The notes beneath the pieces are model-generated. The model ran no database searches, was not told where the DNA came from, and was given only the letters and a program-made list of their open reading frames with translations. From the NCBI RefSeq assembly GCF_000003855.2, contig NW_003101676.1, positions 887,531 through 951,530 of the forward strand: a stretch of 64,000 nt of DNA, in the 5' to 3' direction. Positions 51,297 to 61,946 of this stretch are shown in pieces. Every line of letters begins with the position of its first letter. The first letter of the stretch is position 1. The DNA is from Blastomyces gilchristii SLH14081 (lineage: Eukaryota > Ascomycota > Eurotiomycetes > Onygenales > Ajellomycetaceae). Both the position numbers and the translations under genes were made by a program.

Positions 51297-52961
51297 ATGT
51301 GGCCACTTAAATATCTGGCATTTACTTCTTGGACTGCATTGGGGTTTACCTCGTGGCATCTGTCGCCTGCATTGAATTTCGATAGCCGAGAGGCGACGAT
51401 CGAAACAGTCCACGGTGAGCTATTCTCAGGGAGGACATCATGTCGGGAAGTCGTATTCTCCTTCCTGGCCCGGATCGAGGAATACAACCCGAAAATCAAC
51501 GCAGTTGTGAGCCTAAACCCGCGGGCGTTAGAGTATGCGGATGATATGGACAAAGCTTTTGGGGAGAATAACGCCAACGGATCCCTCTTTTGCATCCCGA
51601 TCCTTTTAAAGGATAATTACAACACTGTCGACATGAAAACCACTGGAAGTTCCAGGGCCCTGAAAGACTCCCAGCCAACAGCTGATGCTCCATCCGTCAA
51701 GGCACTCCGTGATGCAGGGGCGATTATTCTAGGAAAAGTGAATCTACACGAGCTTGCCCTCGAGGGTCTCTCGGTCTCTTCTCTTGGTGGTCAAACTTTG
51801 AATCCCTATGACTTGACCCGCACACCTGGCGGCAGCTCTGGCGGAACTGGTGCAGCCATTGCAGCTTCATTTGCGGTACTAGGGACGGGAACTGATACAG
51901 TTAACTCATTGAGGAGTCCCGCAAGCGCCAATAGCCTGTTCAGTATCCGTCCTACCCGTGGCCTGATCTCTCGGACTGGAGTTATTCCTGTCTCATATAC
52001 GCAAGACGTTCTCGGGCCAATTGCGCGAAGCCTGAAGGATGCTGCTACTGCTCTCACGGTTATGGCAAATATTGGATATGATCCCCAGGACAACGCGACG
52101 GCTCTTGTCCCAGAATCCGTATTGGGTGTCGACTATACTAAAGCGCTAGTTGCCCCAGGTAGGTTGAAGGGCATTCGCCTAGGCTTAATTGAGGGCTTCT
52201 TCAACCGCACTCGAGACTCCGAGACAAGCCCTGTAAATAAAGTGATGAACGACATGATATCAAAGCTCCGAGCAGCGGGTGCTACTGTTATTACCATCCA
52301 CGAACGCATCTACAATTCAATCGAGATTTCCAAGGACCTGGATGTGCAGAGGTTCGAGTTCCGCGAACTGATGGACGCGTACCTACAGAGCGAAACACTT
52401 GGAGGGTCTCGCCCGTCGAGTCTAGCCGAGCTGTACAGCAGCGGGGAGTATCTTGTGATTCCTGAACAACACTCCTACGTGACGACCGCCCTCGTTTCAT
52501 CAACAAGCAACGCAACTTACGCAGCGAGACAATATGGAATCCAACACCTCAAACTTGCCCTGCAAACTACCTTCAAGTCTCACTCTCTGGACGCCATCAT
52601 TTATCCCGAACAGCAAAATCTGGTTGTGAAAACGGGCTCCCCTTCACAATCTGGTCGCAATGGCATTTTAGGAGCTGTCACAGGGTTTCCAGTTGTTACC
52701 ATTCCTGCAGGATTCTCACCAGCAAGTAAGGATGCGCCGGACGGTGTACCCATTGGGATGGAGATACTGGGGTTACCTTGGACGGAACAGAAGTTGCTCA
52801 GTATCGCGAGCAGCATTGGAAATTTAGAGCAAGTTAGACGCATGCCACGGTTGGTTTCAAAGCCTGTGCGGTCTAAGAAGTATAACTCTGTTCCCATTAT
52901 TAACCCAAATTCGGACGGCATTTCTGGGACTTATCCGCTTGGTCTCCTCGGAAATGAGTAA
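51297..52961 (+). CDS. Amidase-signature family hydrolase
   Basis: A single exon encodes 554 residues. The amidase-signature catalytic triad is visible with the spacing of fatty acid amide hydrolase: Lys105 in PILLKDNY, cis-Ser180 in TPGGSSGGTGAA and nucleophile Ser204 in DTVNSLRSPAS. The last motif has VN where many amidases have GG, a variant I believe occurs in fungal members. The N-terminal hydrophobic stretch (MWPLKYLAFTSWTALGF) may act as a signal peptide. The family hydrolyses carboxamides, releasing ammonia; the substrate cannot be told. It is followed 650 bp downstream by a co-oriented monooxygenase. The ATG at 51,297 is the first in-frame start, and the protein is of usual length. 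Confidence 0.92.
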   Translation: MWPLKYLAFTSWTALGFTSWHLSPALNFDSREATIETVHGELFSGRTSCREVVFSFLARIEEYNPKINAVVSLNPRALEYADDMDKAFGENNANGSLFCIPILLKDNYNTVDMKTTGSSRALKDSQPTADAPSVKALRDAGAIILGKVNLHELALEGLSVSSLGGQTLNPYDLTRTPGGSSGGTGAAIAASFAVLGTGTDTVNSLRSPASANSLFSIRPTRGLISRTGVIPVSYTQDVLGPIARSLKDAATALTVMANIGYDPQDNATALVPESVLGVDYTKALVAPGRLKGIRLGLIEGFFNRTRDSETSPVNKVMNDMISKLRAAGATVITIHERIYNSIEISKDLDVQRFEFRELMDAYLQSETLGGSRPSSLAELYSSGEYLVIPEQHSYVTTALVSSTSNATYAARQYGIQHLKLALQTTFKSHSLDAIIYPEQQNLVVKTGSPSQSGRNGILGAVTGFPVVTIPAGFSPASKDAPDGVPIGMEILGLPWTEQKLLSIASSIGNLEQVRRMPRLVSKPVRSKKYNSVPIINPNSDGISGTYPLGLLGNE

Positions 52962-53612
52962 TTGAGACTCCATTTGGGTGTCAATATTTATCTTTGCCAA
53001 ACATAACATGCACGGACAGCTTTAATGGCGATGGTGGGAGGATGCATAGAACCTCCACTTGGAATTTATAGATACCTTCTATGGAGACTACATAATCAAA
53101 AGGGTGTTCTCACCCTTCGTTATGCAGCTTGGATTTCTTTCTGGCCTGGCTCACTTTAAGCCATTGAAACCCGTATCAAGGGTTCTGATGAGTGACTCAC
53201 TGGTCTCATTTACAGCAGTTATATGGATAAAAATTATTTTCAAGACCTATAAGTGTCTACCTAGGCATGTAGATAGGCCTATATAATGAATTCTATGTTA
53301 TCAATTGATATGCCGCAGTTATATCTCCTTGTCCACGTAAATACCGGTTGACCTGGTATAAGGCTATAAAATTCGTGTTAATTTCGTCGGCTGAGTGACC
53401 ACATTTGCCATTGCATATTAAGCTGCATAAATGATTTTTGGACCGTAACACAAGTAAGTGTCTCTGGATACTGTCTCGTCAATATTTTAAACCTCCGTAC
53501 CCCTCAATCCTCACTTCCCCACCATTACCAACACGTTTGACTCTCTCAAGTTGACCACTTTGTGCTTTCTATTCCTCACTCAACACAGTGTTTTGCTTTT
53601 ATCAATCTAATC
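52962..53612 (+). promoter_or_regulatory. Amidase 3' flank and monooxygenase promoter
   Basis: No gene is present. TATA-like elements are CTATAAAATT at about 53,384-53,393 and CCTATATAATG at about 53,278-53,288. Pyrimidine-rich sequence at 53,490-53,580 is a likely transcription start region. Confidence 0.4.
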
Positions 53613-55750
53613 ATGGAGACGCTAGAACCTCATACAGTCTCCCTCCTCAATGTCCCGTCTAAACAAGCCCCGGCCGAACCCCGCACAGTTGTAACAGAAT
53701 GGGTGGACCAATTCCGCGCGTCCCTGGCGCAGGGGAATGTGTCCGATCTACAACGGCTCCTCCACAAAGATGCATGGCTGCGCGATATGGTCGTTCTCTC
53801 GTGGGACCTCCGCACCCTCCACGGTGCTGACAGCGTAGCCGCCTATTTCCAAGAGAACCTAGCGAGAGCAAAGTTCGAAAAGCTTCAAGTTAGGGACTCT
53901 GGGCGGTTCGCACCGGCGTTTAAAACAGCTGCGCCGGGATTACAATGGATTGAGACTATTTTTGATTTTGAAACGGAGACGGTGAAGGGTGCTGGAGTGC
54001 TTAGGCTTGTCCAGGATAGCGATGATGCTTGGAAAGCGTACATGCTCAGTTTCACACTGCAGGGGTTACAGGGGCATGAAGAAATGTGTGGCCGCAATCG
54101 CCGTGATGAAGGTTCTAATGCAATAGCTGATAATCCACATGGGGAGACATGGCTAGAAAAGAGGGCGAGGGAGAGGAGCTTCAAAGATAGTGAGCCCACT
54201 GTACTAGTCATTGGAGCAGGTATGTCTCATTATCCATATCCTAACTTATGTGCACGATGTACGACATGGATTTTAACAAAATACTCGGGCAGGGCAGGCA
54301 GGGCTCATGATCGGTGCCAGGCTGGGCCAACTAGGCATCCCGACCCTGATCGTTGAGCGTAACGCCAGGATTGGCGATAACTGGCGCAAGCGATACAAGG
54401 TATGTGGATATCAAGCCCCAAAGGGCATGATATTACCTTATCGTGCTAAACATGCACTTATAGACCCTGGTCACCCATGATCCGGTCCATTATTGTCAAA
54501 TGCCATATCTTCCATTCCCATCCTCTTGGCCCCTGTATACCCCCAAGGACAAGCTAGCAGACTGGTTCGAAGCATACGCTAGCGCCATGGAACTCAATGT
54601 ATGGACAAACACAGACATTGAAAGCAGCGAATACGACGAAAGCTCAAAGACGTGGTCCGTAACTGTGCGTTCGAATGATAGTACTTCACGCACCGTACAT
54701 CCACATCATGTCGTCCTAGCCACCGGTCACTCAGGGGAGCCGCTAGTGCCCAATGTCCCCGGAAGAGAGCAGTTCCAGGGCGAAATATATCATAGCTCGC
54801 AACACAAGCACGCCTCTGATCATGAGGGTAAGAAGGGTAAGAAGGTCGTCGTCGTCGGTACTGGGAACAGCGGCCATGACATTGCGCAAGACTTCTACGA
54901 GAACGGCGCGGACGTAACCATGCTCCAGCGCCGCGGGACCTTCGTGATCACGCAGAAACACGGAGTAGCTGCGCTTATGACCGGTATGTATGATGAAACC
55001 GGCCCAGCCACCGACGAGGCGGACACCTATGTGCAAAGCATGCCTATACCCGTTCAACTCGCCTGCCACGTGTTTGCAATGAAGATGCTTAGCGAGGGTC
55101 CGGAAAAGGCAATGCAAGAAGGTCTAAGGAGGGCAGGTTTTAAGCTCGATGCTTGCCGTGATGGAGCGGGAATTTTTCGGAAATATCTCACTCGTGGAGG
55201 TGGGTATTACATCGATGTCGGCTGTAGTCAATTGATTGTCGATGGTAAGATAAAGGTTAGGCAGAGTGGGGGAGGGATTGAACGGTTTGAGCCTGATGGC
55301 CTTGTGCTCGCTGACGGAAAGGGGACGAAGCTTGCTGCTGATATCGTGTTGTTGGCCACCGGGTATGATAATATGAAAAGCACTGCGAGGAAGATTATGG
55401 GGGATAAAGTTGCTGATAGGCTGTATCCCGCATGGGATTTGGATGACGAGGGGGAGCTTAATGCGGTATGTTCAATTCCGTCTTTACCCCTGGCCGCCTC
55501 CCTCTATTGAATTCTTTGCCCTGAACCCCTTTGTCTTTCTTTGCTGTCCGCATTCGCATATTGCATATTAATTATGCTCAATTTCACGCAGCTAATATGA
55601 TGGCTATAGATATGGCGTTACAGCGGCCATTCTAACTTCTGGTATATGGGCGGGAATCTGGCTCTATGCCGCCTGTTTTCCCGACTGCTAGCGTTGCAGA
55701 TTCTGGCAGTGGAGGAAGGATTATATGTCCTCCCGAAGAGTAAGAAGTAG
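53613..55750 (+). CDS. FAD-dependent monooxygenase (flavin-containing, YUC-like) with N-terminal SnoaL-like domain
   Basis: Four exons (53,613-54,219; 54,293-54,399; 54,464-55,465; 55,610-55,750) keep phase and give 618 residues. Residues about 40-170 form a SnoaL/NTF2-like region (WVDQFRASL, LRTLHGADSVAAYFQ). The FAD Rossmann motif is VLVIGAGQAG (about 195-204, spanning intron 1). The FMO-type motif is FQGEIYHSSQHK and the NADPH Rossmann motif VVVVGTGNSGHD (about 366-377). ATG-motif residues LATGHSGEP are present, and the C-terminus carries the family-typical FWYMGGNLALCRLFSRLLALQ. It is expected to hydroxylate a small molecule with FAD and NADPH; the substrate is unknown. The start ATG is chosen because upstream in-frame codons are not ATG. 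Confidence 0.92.
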
Positions 55751-55929
55751 CTTGGGATAAAATAAGACATGCGCCGAATAGAAGCAATAATATGAGGAAG
55801 GGCCTGGGCTTCGTTGCTTCATGTTATATAGAGAAACTCTTCATCCACACCTGCGTGCTCGAGAAAGTATCTGCCAAGTCTGCCAAACGCGGTGGGTGAT
55901 TTGCGGAGCGAAGCGAAGCAATATGTTAG

Positions 55930-56120
55930 GTGCTTACTTTTCATAGAATATCAGCAAGTATCTCTAAGCTCACTGATCTTACTAGTTTTCCAATTCTTTT
56001 GTTTTTTTTTTACTGTGTCTCTGTCATTCATGCTATACTTGCAGTGACAGCAGTGAAAAGTTGAAATATCTGTCAGATTGATTTTATCACAGCATTTCTG
56101 ATTAGAATAGAAGGTGAGAT
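55930..56120 (-). mobile_element. Gypsy gag zinc-knuckle fragment, relic of element C family
   Basis: The stretch from about 55,941 (AGAATATCAGCAAGTATCTC) matches 28,005-28,100 of Gypsy element C. On the minus strand it reads FHCCHCKYSMNDRDT, a zinc knuckle in which the His and last Cys are replaced by Asn and Thr. It is only about 190 bp long and lies in normal-composition DNA next to the monooxygenase gene. Confidence 0.6.
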
Positions 56121-56218
56121 CTTGCAGGCCCCATTCTGTGATATGATTGGTTGAAAAAATGCACACCACCCCATGTGACCACCCATAGAGGAAGGCCATT
56201 GATGTTGGGGGTCCCGGG

Positions 56219-57340
56219 TTGATCGGCCCTTCTACCAGCAGTGCGCTGGTGGTGATTGAGCTCTTTTGCCCCAGTAGCCTACAATTGATTGGTTATGTCG
56301 AATGCCACTGTGGATTGATGAGAAGTTCTACTGATGTTGATCCCCCTGTCCACCCGCAGCAGGATGATGATGGGAAGAAGGCCCTGAGCCAGCTGTTGAG
56401 GTTCCTTCTTTTCCTTGATGATTTGAACCTCCCGCGGAAGGATCTCCATGTTGATGTTGAGAATGTTGATCTTTTTCTTTTGTGTGAGAAGAATCCCCTT
56501 GTGTATTCCCTTTTGAACCAGCGCGTGTCTCCCAAGCATCCCCATTCAGATTCCACTGTTGATACACCCGTTCCAAAGAAAGAGGTTAGCAATGAGAAGA
56601 TGGCTGCTGCGGATTCTACCTCATATACCTTGACAGATCTCACAACGCCTACTACCGGAATGCCTTGCTGAACCATTATGCCAATGCCAATGCCTGGGAC
56701 CCCCGGTGGCCCGTTCTTCGATGCATCTGATCTGTCAATGTCGAATGCCCCTGCCGGTTCTGCATCTAGATCAATGTCGAATGTGCCTTCCTGTCCTGTG
56801 TCGAATCCGTCTGTGATGGATGCAAATGCCATTCCTGTGATTCCTGCCATCCCTGCAATCCCTGCGATTCCTGCTGTCCCATCACTGATTCCTGCCGTCC
56901 CTGTGATTCCCGCGGTGTTGAATGCGAATACTGTTCCTGCTTGCAATGTTGATAATGAGCAGCGCGTGGATAATAGTGTTCTAGAGAAGCTAGTTGGCCA
57001 GATGGATTCTTTATCTCTTGCAGTTGCCGGAATTCAGAGACAGAAGACACAATCTATGGCTGCCCTGAAGATTCCTCCCACCCGTGGACCCGTTGATCAT
57101 TCTCATCCTATTGATATGCCGAATGTTTCATTCCATGGTTTTCAGCATGATCCTGGTTTTGATCGATAGAATTGATGGGGTTGTGGAGACTCCAGCCATA
57201 ATGTTCCACGCTGTTCAAAGATCAACCGGCTCCTTGACCAGGGGAAGATTTATAGGGATATCCGTGGGAAATACTATGTGGGTAATGTTGTCAATCGCGG
57301 CCCAAGGATTCCTCTCAATCGATATGAACCATATATATTG
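56219..57340 (+). pseudogene. Gag-like retroelement relic with zinc knuckle
   Basis: Two long open frames (56,219-56,671 and 56,678-57,169) and a shifted third part appear to belong together. The middle has a Pro/Ile/Val/Ala tandem repeat (IPAIPAIPAIPAVP, about 56,838-56,925) and a helix-like EKLVGQMDSLSLAVAGI. In the shifted frame just after 57,170 the sequence .WGCGDSSHNVPRCSKINRL is a CX2CX4HX4C knuckle whose first Cys codon is now TGA. KIYRDIRGKYYVGN and RGPRIPLNRYEP follow, as in gag-like proteins of fungal retroelements. No pol domain follows. A degraded retroelement or a domesticated and then lost gag gene are both possible. Composition is not AT-biased, unlike the relics in the first 30 kb. 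Confidence 0.5.
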
Positions 57341-58904
57341 CCTCTATCGAACGAGCCCTCAGCCGGCATGCTGCACAGGATCCCCCTGTCTCTGCTGTCC
57401 CTGTCTGCACCATTCCTACCCGCATTCCGAGTGTCCCACCAGATATTCCTCCCCGCGTCCCACTGCTGTCCCTTTCAGCTGGAGATGAGGGTGATCAACA
57501 ATTGGAGGATCTTCGTGGTTGATGATGTGGGATGACGTTGACTGTGATGTTGGATGTTGAATGTGGTGTGGGATGGCATTGAATGTGGGATGTTGAATGC
57601 GATGTAGAGTTGCGAAATGGATGGAACAGATATTACCGCGTGGTAGACAGCCAATGAGGATTTCCCGGCCCAGGGCGGCCATCACATGATTCAACCAATC
57701 ATGAGTGCCCATGTCAGCAGCACCTTCCGCAATTACCGCCTACTGCCATCTGTCTGTCTCTATTTTTGGTTTTTCATGTTCCCGCTGCTCCGTGAATCTG
57801 TCGTGTTCTCTTTCCTTTTCTGCCATTCTTTTTCCTTTTTCTTTGTTCTCCTATTGGTTGTCTTTCCTTTTCTTTGATTCTTGATCCGCTCATTGATTCC
57901 CCGTCTGTATTTTTCCTATTTTCTATTGGTTCTGGGTTGCAATCTTTGATGAATTGGATCGCATTCTTATGTTGCCGGGTCGGCAACGTAGGGAGAGGGG
58001 GAGATATGTAGTGGTCTTGGAGTGGAACAACTTTTCGCCGGGCTTCGCCTGCAATAAACATCCAATTCTTGAATGATGATTGATTGATTGATTGATGTCG
58101 CAAACAATCACCAAAAAAAAAAAAAAAATAAATAAATAAATAAATTCCAAAGGTTTTTCGACACTCCCCTCCCTGCACTCACTGCAACTTATGGCTGCTA
58201 GTGAGAAGCATCATCTCAACCAGATGAATAGATGAAGATTTTAAGAACTGAGGAAAACGTTGAGGTTTAATATATCTCTATTTGTCTCGTATCTGCCCCA
58301 TCCATTGGATTCTTGGCCTGACTGTCGCGATTTGCGAATTAATTAATTTTATTTTATCTTTTCCTATCTTTTCCGAGCCTCAGCTTTTTTAAATAGTTAA
58401 ATCCCCGAGGCGCGGTCTTGGCAAGCGTCAGATTAGAAAATTCCCTGTCTATGTACATGTACTTTTTAGCCTTTCTTTAGAATAAGTTACTGCCTCGACA
58501 GATAAATACATCAATGCGACGCCCTCCCTCAAATAGACCTGAGAGAACGTATATGAGAACGGTGCTCATAGCTTGGGGAATTCAGTTTAAAAAAATAGCC
58601 GTCTCGTTTTTAGAAACCATAACTATCTCCATAACTACGCAAGAGGAGGAAGCGGAGCTGCTGTTCGTTAGCTCTCCATGGGACAAGGGGCCGACCAATC
58701 TTTTTCGATATGGTTCTCTGTATGTGCATCATACACAGCTCAAGTCTATCTTAATATATACAATAATTATAATCACAATTATATATATACATGTTCAGGA
58801 TAAATATATATCCAACAAGAAACCCCAAAATAGCGTATACATAACTACAAAAGCGCAAAACCTCCCTCCCTTGAACCCCACCTCTCACACCGCAGCATAC
58901 CCCC
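57341..58904. other. Non-coding stretch, probable retroelement 3' portion
   Basis: It contains imperfect tandem GGGATGTTGAATG-like units at about 57,500-57,620, a pyrimidine-rich section (57,790-57,880), and the repeat tail listed separately. Downstream of 58,150 nothing is recognisable up to the stop codon of the next gene at 58,905. Confidence 0.35.
58074..58143. repeat. (TGAT)n, poly-A and (AAAT)n tail
   Basis: Several TGAT units, then A16, then TAAATAAATAAATAAAT follow each other. This looks like the A-rich tail of a retroposed sequence on the plus strand. Confidence 0.6.
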
Positions 58905-60238
58905 CTAAAGCCTCGCCCTCAAATATCCCATAACCATCCCCAGCCTCTTCACCGCTGGCCCATCCTCCACCGCCCCACCGCCGCCGCCATCCTCCTTCCG
59001 CCCGATAATCTCCTTCCTCGCAGCCTCCACATAGGGCTTCAGGAATCCCCACACCGTATCCTGATACGTCCCGTCAACCTCCAACCACTCCGCCACGCCG
59101 GGCATTTCTCGCCAGTCCCACTCCCAGTCCTGACCATGTTGGTCATGTGGGTGTGATTGTTGTTGTTGTTGTTGTTGGATGGCGGTGAGTATGGAGTTGA
59201 TATCTGGAATTAGACTGAGCTGGTTCGGGGGAAAGGATGGCGTTTGGGTTGTTGTAGTTGTAGTTGTCCCTGTCGTCGTTGGTGATGGGTTACGTGAGGA
59301 GGAGGAGGAGGAGGAAGAGAAGGTTGACGGTGGTTGTAGCATGGAAGCGTCTAGCTCGAAGAGTTCGCTTTCTGGGGATTCGGGAGGTGTGAAGGTTGCT
59401 GGTTGGAAGGTTGGGGAGGAGAGGAGGGCGACGACTGCTTGGCCGTCTGTGGAGTGAGGTGTGTAGGAGGTGTGGTGGGATAGATCGCGGGTAGGGTTGT
59501 TGCGTTGGTTTTGACTATGATTGTGATTACGGGTGGTGGTGGTGGTGGAGTTGTGCCAGGCAAAGTCGAAGGTGTCGTTGGGTAGGTGTTTTTCGAGAGA
59601 CGCGGATGAGGAGGTGGTGGTATAGCGGAGGGATCGAGGAGATCTACCGGCTCCTCTGTTCTAAACTTTCCCTTCCCCTTTCCGCTGGATACATCGTAGG
59701 GATGTAGAAGGAGAGCGTCACCGCCATTGCTGTCATTGATAATGTTATTCTGTGGAGGATCTTGGAACCGTTCCCAAGTTCTATAATCATCTTCATCATA
59801 TAGGTTCGATGCCGCGGAGGGTGGTGCGGAGCGGAATGACTCTGAGGGAAACCTCCGGGCCTCACTAGCTCGACTTGACGGTTGGCCTAGGCTTAACCCG
59901 TGTGACTGAGGTATAGTACCCGGCGTTGAAGACCCGGATTGTAGCGGTACATGCGAGGATGAGCTCCCTTTACCGGACGAGTCTAGTCCTGTAGCAAGGG
60001 TGGAGGCTATGTCGTGTGCGGCGGAGCGGGAGGAGGGCGCTGAAAAGGTGTTTTGTAGCAATCCCGAAGCAGAATCTTGGATTCTACTTGTCATTGAAGA
60101 TATTTGTGAAGCGGGCTCGGAGCCAGGAGAGGACGACGAGGGCTGCGGCGTTTGTTCTTTCTCTCGCGAACCCCGCTGGGACGATTGGTTCTGCCGCATC
60201 TGTTGGTGTGGGGGAGGGGTAGGAGTATTATTATCCAT
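58905..60238 (-). CDS. Conserved fungal protein of unknown function
   Basis: The ATG at 60,238 begins a Ser/Pro/Gln-rich disordered N-terminal half (MDNNTPTPPPHQQMRQNQ). The C-terminal half lies in another frame: RSPRSLRYTTTSSSASLEKH, FDFAWHN, DGQAVVALLSSPTFQP, FELDASMLQPPSTF, a CAA-encoded Gln run, then EMPGVAEWLEVDGTYQDTVW and a final DGPAVKRLGMVMGYLRARL. The pattern of DGxAVVxLLS and the terminal VW-FL-P...EAAR-EI block is one I associate with a widespread uncharacterised ascomycete family. The junction of the two frames lies between about 59,725 and 59,660. GTGACG to a GAG acceptor (68 nt) or a frameshift would both work, so the exon boundary is unresolved. It is divergent from the PP2A subunit gene. 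Confidence 0.65.
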
Positions 60239-61946
60239 TGGTTTGATTTTCAAGAATTAAAATTTCTCTTCGGGGGTACGTTGTCTATTGAAATGCATCA
60301 TCTATCCGTATACCGTCAGATTAATGTTAGTTGACTGTCTGAATTTTGTCTGGCCGATGTCCTATATGTATGGAGGTAGGGCCCCTCAGGAATTGATGAA
60401 GAGGAGACAAACCTGAACAGTCAATGGAGATCGCGGGCGCTGAGTATACATAGAGCTTCATCTGTATTCCTTGAATAAATCCATAGCTATGATATCCAGT
60501 GGTGATCCATTTGGTATATGGTGAGGTAACTATTTAACAGTCGAGAAGATTTTCAATGGTGGCGGAGGAAAAAAGTCAGTATATAACTTATTTATTGATG
60601 CGCTTATTTATTTATATAACATGTGAAGGAACAAGCAAGTAAGTTAACTATTTAGTTCCCCCCCCCTTGGTAAGTTATTCACGTAACTAGTTATTTAGTT
60701 GATCAGTTATAGTTAAACAACCACCAGAAAGATCATCATCCTGAAAGCACCCTTAGCCAGGATTGAAATAAAAACAAGAAGAAATAGAGATCATCCAAGC
60801 TAGTCGATATATTTACTACGCAGTACAGCGGCGTATCCAAACCAAGTGGGATAAGTTAACTAATAAATAAGAGAGGTATTTCCGTGTACCTCCCCCGCAC
60901 CAAAAGCGCCGCCCGGTACCTGTGACGACACCCAGCAACCATTTTTTTTCCCTCTCGTTGGTTCGAACTCGCTTTTCTTTTCCCGCTTCGATCGCCAACT
61001 CAACTCTGTCTTGTCTCTTGTTCTTGTCTTTTGGCTGCGTTCTTAAATAACTAAGTTACTATAATACGCAAGTAACTAGTAACTTAACTTAAGTAACTGA
61101 CTACCTATCCGTCTTCATCTTCTGCTTCTCTCCCATTGCTCTACTCTGCTCCAACAATAATCCATAGACCCATCTCTTTTTCCTTTTACTCTTCAGTTCG
61201 TGATTGCTCGCTCTAGTTAGCTCTCCCTGGCTTCTCCCCTCTTCTTCCCGATCCTCTTTACTTAAAGTTATCCATCCCACTACGGTCGCGACACCAGCCA
61301 GTTTACATTCGACCCGCTTAGTTACCCTCTCCCAATCCCACCCCAGGATCACCAGTAAGTAAATTTTATTGAAGAACTATATACCATCCTTCTCTCTCCT
61401 TGCTTGGTTAAATGCTATATGTTTGAGCCTGAGACCTTGCCCGCTGTATAAGGCTGGCTGGCGGCTTGCTTAGCGGTGTCTCTCTCTCTCTCTCTCTTCT
61501 CGCTCTCCTCTCTCTCTGTCTCTTTCTTGCCTGCCGGAATTTCTCCCACGTCAACAACCAACAAATCCCCAACTAAATATAACTCACCACAGCCCTCAAC
61601 CACACAGCTCTCGTCTATAGACCGCAATCACTTCTTCTGCTTCAACGACCGCTACCTTTCCTTTCCGTCTCTTTTCTCGATAGCCTACGCTACGCCTATT
61701 CTCCGCTTATCTCCATCCCTCCCTCTTCTCTCCGTTTGTCTTCCTCCCCCCGCCATTTCGTGCCAGCTATCCACCCTGGTCACCGTCCCTGCTCGCCCAC
61801 GCCGCCCCGACATCTGCCAATCTCAACACGCTGAACCCCGCAGATAAGAACAGAGGGAAAATAATCACACAGGCCCCACGACCTGTCAGAGCTTTTGATT
61901 TTGCCCGTGTCACAGCCCATCACTTAGGGTTGTCGTTCTTAGAAAG
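60239..61946. promoter_or_regulatory. Divergent intergenic region between the conserved protein and PP2A B subunit
   Basis: No gene is seen in 1.7 kb. The right part (61,460-61,850) is CT-rich with a TCTCTC run at about 61,479-61,498, a typical long fungal 5' leader for the PP2A subunit. Short upstream ATGs in this leader could affect translation. Confidence 0.45.
60526..61103. repeat. Clustered GTTAACT / GTAACTA-type motifs
   Basis: Related sequences recur at 60,526-60,537 (GTAACTATTTAA), 60,642-60,656 (AGTTAACTATTTAGT), 60,683-60,718 (GTAACTAGTTATTTAGTT then GTTATAGTTAAAC), 60,851-60,870 and 61,045-61,103. They occur in both orientations within one divergent promoter region. Confidence 0.5.

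Noticed and set aside
56293..56946. A 217-codon minus-strand frame with Gly/Ile repeats.
   Set aside because: It is the antisense of the tandem Ile-Pro-Ala repeat. The plus-strand frame has the zinc knuckle downstream and is the better reading.
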